Positions 1 through 6,402 of a DNA stretch of 9,002 nucleotides are shown one piece after another. The translations under genes and the position numbers were made by a program. Under the pieces are notes generated by a model. It made no database searches. It had not been told where the DNA came from and saw only the letters and a program-made list of their open reading frames with translations. The first letter of the stretch is position 1, and each line of letters begins with the position of its first letter. Source of the DNA: an uncultured Pseudorhodobacter sp. (lineage in GTDB: Bacteria; Pseudomonadota; Alphaproteobacteria; Rhodobacterales; Rhodobacteraceae); assembly GCA_937910975.1 (NCBI GenBank), contig CALEMZ010000311.1:1-9002 (forward strand), written 5' to 3'.

Positions 1-54
1 CTGCGCGATCCCACGCCGGGCGACGGTGTGGTGCGTCTTGCCATGGGTGCCTGA
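1..54 (+). CDS. C-terminal tail of an unidentified upstream gene (partial)
   Basis: The first 18 codons are open in frame 1 and end in TGA at 52-54, reading LRDPTPGDGVVRLAMGA. Third codon positions are mostly G or C, as in the neighbouring real genes, and the other two plus-strand frames give implausible peptides. The gene starts outside the window. In related genomes recN often lies upstream of ligA, but this tail is too short to identify and I do not recognise it as RecN. A short minus-strand reading of the same bases cannot be fully excluded. Confidence 0.35.
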   Translation: MRDPTPGDGVVRLAMGA

Positions 55-121
55 CACTGGCATCTAGACCTCGGGCTGACAGACCCCTAAACCTGTGTTG
101 AACTGGGTATTGGGGGACATG

Positions 122-2245
122 ATGGTGCAGCCGTTGGAGGGTTTGGATGTTGGGGCGCTGAGCGAGGGGGAAGCACGCGCGGAGCTTGCGCGCCTTGCCC
201 CAATGCTGCTTGCGGCCAACCAAGCCTATCACACCCATGACGCGCCTAAGATGCCGGACGCAGATTACGATTCGCTCAAACGCCGAAACCTGGCGATTGA
301 AGCCCGCTTTCCACATCTGAAACGTAGCGATAGCCCCAGTGAGCAGGTCGGCGCGGCTGTGGCGGATGGGTTCTCAAAGGTGGCGCATGAGGTGAGAATG
401 CTCAGCCTCGAGAATGCTTTTGACGCTGCGGATATCACGGACTTTGTGGACCGTGTGCGCAAGTATCTCGGCCATACCGGCCCGCTTGCCTTCACGGCAG
501 AACCGAAGATTGACGGGTTGTCACTGTCTTTACGCTATGAGAAAGGCAAATTGGTGCAGGCTGCCACCCGTGGTGATGGCGAAGTGGGGGAGAATGTGAC
601 GGAAAACGCCCGTACAATTTCCGATATTCCACATAGCCTGATAGATGCGCCCGAAGTGCTGGAAGTGCGCGGCGAGGTTTATATGAGTCTTGCCGATTTT
701 CAGGCATTGAACGCGCGGCAAGAACAAAGGGGCGGCAAGACCTTCGCCAATCCACGCAACGCGGCCGCCGGGTCTTTGCGCCAGTTGGATGCAAATATCA
801 CCGCATCCCGGCCCCTGCGGTTCTTTGCCTATGCCTGGGGTGCGTGTTCAACCCCGCTCGCCGACAGCCAGATGACGGCAATGAACCGTCTGGCATCGCT
901 TGGGTTTCAGACCAACCCGCTGACCCGGCTTTGCGACAGCGCGGAGGATTTGCTGGCCCACTATGCCTCCATTGAGGTTCAGCGCGCCAGCCTTGGCTAT
1001 GATATCGACGGTGTTGTCTACAAGGTCGATGATCTTGCCCTGCAACGCAGACTCGGTTTCCGTTCCACCACGCCGCGTTGGGCGATTGCCCATAAATTCC
1101 CGGCAGAACTGGCCTGGACCCGGCTTTTGGCCATCGATATTCAAGTCGGGCGCACCGGGGTATTGTCGCCGGTCGCGCGCCTGGAGCCGGTAACGGTTGG
1201 CGGGGTAGTTGTTTCGAACGCCACGCTTCACAATGAAGACTATATTCAGGGTCGCGACAGTAAGGGCGCACCGATCCGCGAGGGCAAGGATATCCGTGTC
1301 GGCGATCTCGTGCAGGTGTATCGCGCGGGTGATGTGATCCCCAAGATTGCCGATGTCGACCTGTCTCAGCGACCGGATGAGGCACAACCTTATGAATTTC
1401 CAGCGCTTTGCCCGGAGTGTAATTCTCCCGCGCAGCGAGAGGAAGGCGATGCCGCGCGCCGCTGTGCCGGGGGGCTGATCTGCCCGGCCCAAGCTGTGGA
1501 ACGCCTGCGCCATTTCGTCAGTCGCGCCGGTTTTGATATTGAAGGCTTGGGTGCTAAGCAGGTAGAGGCATTTTATCGCGATGGTTGGATCGCCACCCCC
1601 GCCGATATATTCACGTTGAAAGCGCGCTTTGGCACGGGGGTTCAGCAGTTGAAGAACCGCGAGGGCTGGGGCGTGAAGTCCGCCGAGAACCTGTTTGACG
1701 CCATTGATGAAAAACGAAAAATTTCGCTGAATCGGTTGATATTCGCGCTTGGCATCCGGCATGTCGGCGAAAGTTCTGCCAGCTTGTTGGCCAACCGCTA
1801 TAGTACATGGGCTGCGTTTGAGATGGCCATGACCCATGCCAAAATCGGCGAAGGTACCGCTTGGGCGGAGTTGTTGGCCATTGATGGGGTCGGCGTGGTC
1901 CTGGCAGCCTCTGTCATAACAACCTTCCAGAACGAGCGGGAACGTGCTGCCATTGATGCACTGGTGGCCGCGTTGGAGGTTCAACCCTCCATCGCCCGCG
2001 CTCCGCTGGATAGCCCTGTTGCCGGAAAAACCGTGGTCTTTACCGGCACATTGGAGAAAATGACCAGGGCCGAGGCGAAAGCGCGGGCCGAAAGCCTTGG
2101 CGCGAAGGTCTCCGGCTCGGTTTCCGCCAAAACTGACCTATTGGTCGCAGGGCCAGGGGCGGGATCAAAGGCCAAAGCCGCCGCTGCATTGGGGGTGGAG
2201 ATTTTGGATGAAGATGGCTGGCTAGCCCTGATCGGAACAGCATGA
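122..2245 (+). CDS. ligA: NAD-dependent DNA ligase LigA
   Basis: This is the replicative and repair DNA ligase (EC 6.5.1.2), which seals nicks using NAD+ through an enzyme-AMP intermediate. Counting from the ATG at 122 (707 aa), the domains run in family order. An Ia/adenylation domain carries the KIDG motif at 129-132, with K129 as the AMP acceptor. The OB fold follows, then a four-Cys zinc finger (C430, C433, C448, C454), helix-hairpin-helix repeats (around 545-600, e.g. AIDGVGVV) and a C-terminal BRCT domain (about 632-707). All key motifs are intact and the length is normal for the order. Starts are possible at GTG 95, ATG 119 and ATG 122. I chose 122 because a GGGGG run at 112-116 lies 5 nt before it; 119 would be too close. 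The gene overlaps recG by 4 nt (ATGA), which implies co-transcription and probably translational coupling. Confidence 0.96.
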   Translation: MVQPLEGLDVGALSEGEARAELARLAPMLLAANQAYHTHDAPKMPDADYDSLKRRNLAIEARFPHLKRSDSPSEQVGAAVADGFSKVAHEVRMLSLENAFDAADITDFVDRVRKYLGHTGPLAFTAEPKIDGLSLSLRYEKGKLVQAATRGDGEVGENVTENARTISDIPHSLIDAPEVLEVRGEVYMSLADFQALNARQEQRGGKTFANPRNAAAGSLRQLDANITASRPLRFFAYAWGACSTPLADSQMTAMNRLASLGFQTNPLTRLCDSAEDLLAHYASIEVQRASLGYDIDGVVYKVDDLALQRRLGFRSTTPRWAIAHKFPAELAWTRLLAIDIQVGRTGVLSPVARLEPVTVGGVVVSNATLHNEDYIQGRDSKGAPIREGKDIRVGDLVQVYRAGDVIPKIADVDLSQRPDEAQPYEFPALCPECNSPAQREEGDAARRCAGGLICPAQAVERLRHFVSRAGFDIEGLGAKQVEAFYRDGWIATPADIFTLKARFGTGVQQLKNREGWGVKSAENLFDAIDEKRKISLNRLIFALGIRHVGESSASLLANRYSTWAAFEMAMTHAKIGEGTAWAELLAIDGVGVVLAASVITTFQNERERAAIDALVAALEVQPSIARAPLDSPVAGKTVVFTGTLEKMTRAEAKARAESLGAKVSGSVSAKTDLLVAGPGAGSKAKAAAALGVEILDEDGWLALIGTA

Positions 2246-4329
2246 GCAGGCCAGAGATCCTCTTTCCTCTGTTTGCGGACCTGGAAACGCTGGAAGGGGT
2301 GGGCCCAAAGTCTGCCAAGGCCTTTGCGGGTCTAGGTGTTGAAAAGCCTAAGGATTTGCTGTTCTTGTTGCCGCATTCCGGGATTGACCGCGCGCGCCGC
2401 GCTTCGGTGCGCGATGTCATCCCGCCTACGACGGTGACGGTGGAGGTGACAATTGGGGGGCATTTTCCGCCGCTCAACAAGGGCCGCCCGTACAGGGTGA
2501 TGGTGCAAGACTCGGCGCTGGAATTCCAGTTGGTTTTCTTTCATGCGCGGGGCGATTACCTGAAAACCTTGCTGCCCACCGGCCAAAAACGGCTGGTTTC
2601 CGGCCGGGTGGAGGTATTTGACGGTATCGCGCAGATGGTGCATCCCGACCATATCTTGCGCCTTGAGGAAGCGGGCGAGCTGCCGCAGTTTGAGCCAGTG
2701 TATCCGCTGGTTGCGGGTATCACGCAAAAGCTGGTGGCCAAGGCGGTGACGGCTGCCCTTGCGCGTTTGCCGGAGCTTCCGGAGTGGATTGACCCATCGC
2801 AAAAGGCCAAGGAAGGTTGGCCGAACTGGATAGATGCCATCCGCGCGGCCCATGCGCCCAAAACCAACGCCGATTTTTCCGAAACCGCGCCCGCCCGCCA
2901 ACGCCTTGCTTATGATGAGCTTTTTGCCCATCAGGTCACATTATCACTGGCCCGCGCCTCGATGCGAAAGGCCAAGGGGCGGGCCAGTGTCGCGACGGGC
3001 GCCTTGCAAAAAACCGTTATGGAGGCGCTACCCTACAAGCCCACGGGCGCACAATCGCGGGCGGTTGCGGAAATTACCGCCGACATGGCCAACCCGCTGC
3101 GGATGAACCGATTGCTGCAAGGCGATGTCGGTTCGGGCAAGACTTTGGTCGCCTTTCTCGCGCTTTTGGTCGCGGTGGAGGCGGGCGGGCAGGGCGTCAT
3201 GATGGCACCCACGGAGATATTGGCGCGCCAGCATTTACACGGGCTTGTGGAATTGGCAGCGCTTGCAGGAGTGCGGTTGGAACTGTTGACCGGCCGCGAC
3301 AAGGGGGCTGAGCGCGCGCGTAAGCTGGAGGATCTGGCCGAAGGGCGCATACATATCCTCGTTGGCACCCATGCGGTGTTTCAAAAAGATGTGCATTTCC
3401 AAGATCTTCGACTCGCGATCATCGATGAACAGCACCGCTTTGGTGTGGAGCAGCGGATGGAGCTTGGGGCCAAGGGCCAATCTGCCGATGTGCTGGTGAT
3501 GACGGCGACGCCGATTCCGCGCAGCCTCGCGCTGGCAAGTTACGGTGATATGGATATATCGGTTCTGGATGAAAAACCACCGGGGAGAAAGCCTGTGCAA
3601 ACGGCGCTGGTCTCCACCGGGCGGATGGATGAAGTGGTGGAAAAGCTGCGCCACGCGGTGGCGGAGGGGCGGCAGGCCTATTGGGTTTGTCCTCTGGTCG
3701 AAGATAGTGAAGTGCTCGACTATGCCTCTGCCGAGGCGCGGTTTCAGCATTTGCGCGCAGCTTTGGGTGAGGGCGTTGTGGCCATGGTGCATGGCCAAAT
3801 GCCACCCAGCGAAAAGGATGCCGCGATGGCGGGATTCGTCGCGGGTCGCACGAGGGTACTGGTTGCGACCACGGTGATTGAGGTGGGGGTGAACGTACCC
3901 AATGCCTCGATCATGGTGATTGAGCGGGCGGAAAGTTTTGGTTTGGCGCAGTTGCACCAGTTGCGCGGCAGGGTGGGCCGGGGCAGCGCGCATTCCACCT
4001 GCCTTTTGATGTATCAGGCCCCATTGTCGGAGGGCGGGGAGCGGCGGCTGAAAGTGCTGCGCGATACCGAAGATGGGTTCCGCATTGCCGAGGAAGACCT
4101 TGCCATGCGCGGCGCGGGGGACTTGATCGGTACCGCACAATCGGGCCTGCCACGGTTTCGCGTGGCAGATATGGAGCGGCAAACGGCGCTCATGGCCGTT
4201 GCGCAATCGGATGCGCGCAAACTATTGCATGATGATCCTGCTTTGGCCTCCCCTCGTGGGCGGGCTGTGCGCAACCTCCTTTGGCTTTTGGACCAAGATC
4301 GCGCGATTCGATTGATCGCCGTTGGATAA
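2242..4329 (+). CDS. recG: ATP-dependent DNA helicase RecG
   Basis: RecG is a superfamily 2 double-strand DNA translocase that remodels stalled forks, Holliday junctions and R-loops. The 695-aa product has the expected order. An N-terminal wedge/OB region (about 1-240) includes the helix-hairpin-helix-like ETLEGVGPKSA near 15-25. The helicase core has Walker A GDVGSGKT (294-301), a DEQH box (395-398), TATPIPRS (421-428) and motif VI QLRGRVGRG (573-581). The C-terminal translocation (TRG) hairpin region follows (about 600-645), with R602, R623 and Q633 at the positions I recall as functionally important in E. coli RecG. The ATG at 2242 overlaps the ligA stop (ATGA), and a weak GGA lies 9 nt upstream, so translation probably depends on coupling. 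No terminator lies directly after the gene; the next one is at 4653-4690. Confidence 0.96.
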   Translation: MSRPEILFPLFADLETLEGVGPKSAKAFAGLGVEKPKDLLFLLPHSGIDRARRASVRDVIPPTTVTVEVTIGGHFPPLNKGRPYRVMVQDSALEFQLVFFHARGDYLKTLLPTGQKRLVSGRVEVFDGIAQMVHPDHILRLEEAGELPQFEPVYPLVAGITQKLVAKAVTAALARLPELPEWIDPSQKAKEGWPNWIDAIRAAHAPKTNADFSETAPARQRLAYDELFAHQVTLSLARASMRKAKGRASVATGALQKTVMEALPYKPTGAQSRAVAEITADMANPLRMNRLLQGDVGSGKTLVAFLALLVAVEAGGQGVMMAPTEILARQHLHGLVELAALAGVRLELLTGRDKGAERARKLEDLAEGRIHILVGTHAVFQKDVHFQDLRLAIIDEQHRFGVEQRMELGAKGQSADVLVMTATPIPRSLALASYGDMDISVLDEKPPGRKPVQTALVSTGRMDEVVEKLRHAVAEGRQAYWVCPLVEDSEVLDYASAEARFQHLRAALGEGVVAMVHGQMPPSEKDAAMAGFVAGRTRVLVATTVIEVGVNVPNASIMVIERAESFGLAQLHQLRGRVGRGSAHSTCLLMYQAPLSEGGERRLKVLRDTEDGFRIAEEDLAMRGAGDLIGTAQSGLPRFRVADMERQTALMAVAQSDARKLLHDDPALASPRGRAVRNLLWLLDQDRAIRLIAVG

Positions 4330-4348
4330 ACCCTTTTTGTTCGCAAAT

Positions 4349-4363
4349 GTTCTCAAAAAGTTC
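4349..4363. promoter_or_regulatory. Putative LexA operator (SOS box, GTTC-N7-GTTC)
   Basis: The sequence is a perfect direct repeat GTTC-TCAAAAA-GTTC, the LexA-binding consensus established in alphaproteobacteria such as Rhodobacter, Rhizobium and Caulobacter. It lies 20-34 bp downstream of the recG stop and abuts a possible -35 hexamer of the following small gene, where bound repressor would block transcription. Additional half-sites surround it: GTTC at 4339, GAAC at 4370 and GAAC at 4387. The motif is seen directly; LexA binding is inference. Confidence 0.6.
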
Positions 4364-4393
4364 TTTACAGAACGTTAAGGACGTGAGAACAAT
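4364..4393 (+). promoter_or_regulatory. Possible sigma-70-type promoter of the small membrane protein gene
   Basis: TTTACA at 4364-4369 matches the -35 consensus at 5 of 6 positions. AACAAT at 4388-4393 matches the -10 consensus at 4 of 6, with an 18-nt spacer. The predicted start of transcription is near 4400, giving a leader of about 18 nt. The -35 element directly follows the putative LexA box and sits inside the short palindrome at 4360-4373. The -10 match is modest, so the exact promoter is uncertain. Confidence 0.4.
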
Positions 4394-4405
4394 ACAGCAA
4401 CAAAC

Positions 4406-4412
4406 AAGGAGG
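4406..4412 (+). promoter_or_regulatory. Strong Shine-Dalgarno site for the 40-aa gene
   Basis: AAGGAGG lies 5 nt before the ATG at 4418. It is the best ribosome binding site in the window and a main reason to accept the short open frame as a real gene. Confidence 0.8.
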
Positions 4413-4417
4413 TTCCC

Positions 4418-4540
4418 ATGATCGCAGAAATTAAAGCTGTCGCCGCCCGTTCGTCCCAGACCCTTTTGGAAGATGCGTTGGGCGTGGTTTCTCTCTTTGT
4501 TTTGCTGGTTGCCGGGCTTTCCTTGCCGTCTCTGATCTGA
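4418..4540 (+). CDS. Small single-pass membrane protein, possibly SOS-induced
   Basis: This 40-residue frame reads from the ATG at 4418 to the TGA at 4538-4540. The first 20 residues are polar to amphipathic (E4, K6, R11, E18, D19). Residues 21-40 are almost entirely hydrophobic (LGVVSLFVLLVAGLSLPSLI) and form one likely membrane helix that ends at the C-terminus. Support for a real gene comes from the perfect AAGGAGG site, a plausible promoter, a strong terminator downstream and typical codon choice. The upstream GTTC-N7-GTTC box suggests LexA control. In general form (very short, one membrane helix, SOS-linked) it resembles the Caulobacter division inhibitor SidA and toxins such as TisB, but I see no clear sequence similarity. 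I do not recognise a named family and the function is unknown. Confidence 0.72.
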   Translation: MIAEIKAVAARSSQTLLEDALGVVSLFVLLVAGLSLPSLI

Positions 4541-4652
4541 TCACTGCCTGCGGTCTGTCGCCTCGGGCGTGTGCACCTGTCCCAACTTGTGCCAAGCGTT
4601 CATTCGCCGGGGTTGTCCCACCCCACGCGCGCCCGTCAGATACGCTTCCTTG
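4541..4652 (+). other. 3' untranslated segment between the small gene and its terminator
   Basis: These 112 nt follow the stop of the 40-aa gene and lead into its terminator, so they are probably transcribed as a long 3' UTR. They contain short potential hairpins: CGCC-TCG-GGCG near 4560-4570 and GGGGT/ACCCC near 4612-4627. I see no convincing reading frame. Confidence 0.4.
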
Positions 4653-4690
4653 CCGCCGCCATCCCAACCGGATGCGCGGCGGTTTTTTTT
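4653..4690 (+). terminator. Strong Rho-independent terminator
   Basis: The left arm CCGCCGC-CATCC (4653-4664) pairs with GGATG-C-GCGGCGG (4670-4682). This gives 12 base pairs with a single bulged C and a 5-nt loop (CAACC), followed by eight T residues at 4683-4690. The T tract is on the plus strand, so it ends the transcript of the 40-aa gene and any read-through from ligA-recG. The minus-strand gene arriving from the other side ends inside the T tract. For that gene the hairpin is not followed by U residues, so it would not act as an intrinsic terminator. Confidence 0.9.
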
Positions 4691-5123
4691 ACTCTGCTTC
4701 CGCGGCGGCTTCCGCCGCCGCTTCAATTGCCAGCAGGATCGAGGCGTGACGATTTCGGAAATCGCGCGCGGGTTCGAGCACGGCAAACCCGTCAAACGGG
4801 GCAGTCGGAACCGGCCCGCCATTCGCCAGCATCGCGCGCAAACTCTCGCGTGCGGTCTGTAATTCGGCGGCTGTTCTACCGATGACCGCCGCCCCAACCA
4901 CCGCCGCCGCAGCTTGGCCCAAAGCGCAGGCCTTCACATCTTGCGCAAATTCCGCCACGCGCCCATCCGCCATGACCAGACCCACCGTCACCACCGATCC
5001 GCAGAGCGGCGAGCGCTTGCGTACCGTGGCCTGTGGCGCCGCCAGTCGCCCCAAATGCGGAATATCGGCGGCCAATTCCAAGATGCGCCCGGAATACAGC
5101 TTGATCATATCGGCATCGCTCAT
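4689..5123 (-). CDS. IscU/NifU-type Fe-S cluster scaffold-like protein
   Basis: The 144-aa product resembles the IscU/NifU N-terminal scaffold family, on which [2Fe-2S] clusters are assembled before transfer to apo-proteins. The three ligand regions align by pattern. PLCGS (C41) corresponds to IscU PxCGD, and DVKACALGQA (C66) to the FxxxGCGxA region. RHASILLAIEA (126-128 HAS) corresponds to HCSxLAxxA. Thus the first two cysteines are present, the third is Ala127, and the Asp after the first Cys-Gly is Ser43. The C-terminus is a low-complexity Ala/Glu tail. The ATG at 5123 has a GAAGG-type ribosome site about 7 nt upstream. The gene stands alone, divergent from hisI, and no suf or isc genes are nearby. 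Family membership is fairly secure; whether it still builds clusters is open. Confidence 0.85.
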   Translation of the reverse strand: MSDADMIKLYSGRILELAADIPHLGRLAAPQATVRKRSPLCGSVVTVGLVMADGRVAEFAQDVKACALGQAAAAVVGAAVIGRTAAELQTARESLRAMLANGGPVPTAPFDGFAVLEPARDFRNRHASILLAIEAAAEAAAEAE

Positions 5124-5189
5124 GGGTTTTCCTTCTGCTTCTTAGCGCATAGATAGTCTTCAGCGCCGCCGTTGCAAAGGAAAAGCCGG
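5124..5189. promoter_or_regulatory. Divergent intergenic region between the scaffold gene and hisI
   Basis: These 66 bp must hold the start signals for both divergent genes. On the minus strand TTGCAA (5170-5175) could be a -35 element for the scaffold gene, but the -10 match is weak. No convincing hexamers are seen for hisI. No clear operator is seen. Confidence 0.3.
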
Positions 5190-5552
5190 ATGTCCTTCGA
5201 CCCCTTGAGCCTGAATTATGATGCCAATGGCCTGATCCCCGCGATTGCACAAGATCATGAGAGCGGTGAGGTGCTGATGATGGCGTGGATGAATGCCGAA
5301 AGCCTTGCACGCACCCTTGCGACCGGGCAGGTGACCTATTGGTCGCGTTCGCGTCAGGCGTTCTGGGCCAAGGGGGAAACCTCTGGCCATGTACAGAAAT
5401 TGGTGGGGTTGCGGGTGGATTGCGACCGCGATTGCCTGTTGATGCAGGTCGATCAAGTCGGCCCTGCCTGCCACACCAACCGCAGGTCTTGCTTTTATAC
5501 GGCGGTGGTGGATGGCGCGGAGAAAATTACCGCCGATCCCATGCGCGGATGA
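5190..5552 (+). CDS. hisI: Phosphoribosyl-AMP cyclohydrolase HisI
   Basis: HisI (EC 3.5.4.19) opens the adenine ring of phosphoribosyl-AMP in the third step of histidine biosynthesis, in the cytosol. The 120-aa product is monofunctional, with no HisE domain. It shows the family signature DCDRD (77-81), whose aspartates bind Mg2+. The zinc cysteines are C78, C94 and C101, spaced 16 and 7 as in the structurally characterised archaeal enzyme. YWSRSR (50-55) and the WAKGETSGH segment (59-67) are also typical. The start is the ATG at 5190, preceded by AAAGGAAAA; an upstream TTG at 5172 would add six residues that do not look like the family. The gene is divergent from the scaffold gene and converges on gluQ with 19 nt between stops. 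No other his genes are in the window. Confidence 0.95.
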   Translation: MSFDPLSLNYDANGLIPAIAQDHESGEVLMMAWMNAESLARTLATGQVTYWSRSRQAFWAKGETSGHVQKLVGLRVDCDRDCLLMQVDQVGPACHTNRRSCFYTAVVDGAEKITADPMRG

Positions 5553-5571
5553 TTTATAAAGAAAATCAGCA

Positions 5572-6402
5572 CTATAGACCAAAAATCCGCCGAATATCCG
5601 CAGGTGTCGCACCCTCTGCCCGGTATTTTGCCAGTGCGCGCGCATCATCGCGCTTGGCCAGCCGCTTGCCGTAATCATCGCGGATCAGGCGGTGGTGGTG
5701 GTAGATCGGGGTGGGCAGGCCAAGCAGGTTTTGCAGCAGCACATGGATGCGTGTGGCCTCAAACAGATCTTCCCCGCGGATAACATGGCTGACGCCTTGC
5801 GCGGCGTCGTCCACCACGACGCTAAGGTGGTAAGAGCAGCCCATATCGCGCCGCGCCAACACAATATCGCCAATGCCCTGCGCATATGCCTCGGCCGAGG
5901 TGAGGATTGTGCCGTGATGCGCAGGCCCGGTCTCGGTAAAGGTCAAAAGTTTCGCGACAGCGGCGATATTGAGTCGCAATATTTGATTCTTTGGGCGCGG
6001 CCCTAGGGCAGGTGCGCGGCAGGTGCCTGGATAAATAAGCCCGTCCGGCCCCACAGCGCCTTCCTGCGGGGCCGAAATTGCGGCCTCAATATCGCGGCGC
6101 GTGCAGGTGCAGGGGTATAGAACGCCCATGGACCAAAGCTGGTCGAGGGCAGCATCATAGGCCGGCATCCGGTCTGACTGGCGCATCACAGGCGTTTCCC
6201 ATGTCAGGCCAAGCCATTGCAAATCCGTATAAATTTGCGCCTCCCATTCCGGGCGGGCGCGGCTTTGGTCGATGTCCTCAATCCGCAGAAGGAAGGTGCC
6301 GCCGTTGGCGCGCGCCATGTCATAGGCCAGAATCGCGGAGTAGGCATGGCCCAGATGCAGCGGCCCGGTGGGTGAAGGGGCAAAGCGCGTTACGAAAGCC
6401 AT
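5572..6402 (-). CDS. gluQ: Glutamyl-Q tRNA(Asp) synthetase
   Basis: GluQ (YadB, GluQRS) activates glutamate and attaches it to the queuosine base at position 34 of tRNA-Asp. The 276-aa product is a short paralog of glutamyl-tRNA synthetase that lacks the anticodon-binding domain. It has the class I HIGH-type motif HLGH (16-19), a zinc site in C98-x-C100 with Y124 and C128, and a KMSKS-like KRLAKRD (246-252). The segment FAPSPTGPLHLGH is diagnostic of the GluRS catalytic core, and the total length near 280 aa marks it as GluQ rather than GltX. The ATG at 6402 lies inside the end of trmFO, giving a 13-nt overlap in a different frame. An AGAGG about 11 nt upstream is the likely ribosome site, so translation is probably coupled to trmFO. 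Confidence 0.94.
   Translation of the reverse strand: MAFVTRFAPSPTGPLHLGHAYSAILAYDMARANGGTFLLRIEDIDQSRARPEWEAQIYTDLQWLGLTWETPVMRQSDRMPAYDAALDQLWSMGVLYPCTCTRRDIEAAISAPQEGAVGPDGLIYPGTCRAPALGPRPKNQILRLNIAAVAKLLTFTETGPAHHGTILTSAEAYAQGIGDIVLARRDMGCSYHLSVVVDDAAQGVSHVIRGEDLFEATRIHVLLQNLLGLPTPIYHHHRLIRDDYGKRLAKRDDARALAKYRAEGATPADIRRIFGL

Noticed and set aside
95..118. GTG at 95 as the ligA start
   Set aside because: It has no ribosome binding site, and the eight or nine extra residues (LNWVLGD) do not resemble LigA N-termini. The G-rich run fits the ATG at 122.
848..1984. Long minus-strand open frame of 378 codons opposite ligA
   Set aside because: It lies wholly antisense to an intact ligA and its translation shows no recognisable motif, so it is a shadow of codon bias.
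4120..4176. RecG C-terminal motif reads GTAQSG instead of the E. coli GTRQTG, suggesting a defective TRG region
   Set aside because: The residues I recall as critical in E. coli (R609, R630, Q640) have counterparts R602, R623 and Q633 here. The changed Arg is the neighbour of the key Gln, and I think this variant is common in the order, so loss of function is not supported.
3235..4206. Minus-strand open frame of 323 codons opposite recG
   Set aside because: The recG reading has all helicase motifs. The antisense product is His/Arg-rich and low in structure, as expected for a shadow frame.
4569..4885. Plus-strand frames of about 100 codons across the terminator and the scaffold gene
   Set aside because: They read through the strong terminator and antisense to the Fe-S scaffold gene, have no ribosome binding site, and give Arg/Pro-rich translations.
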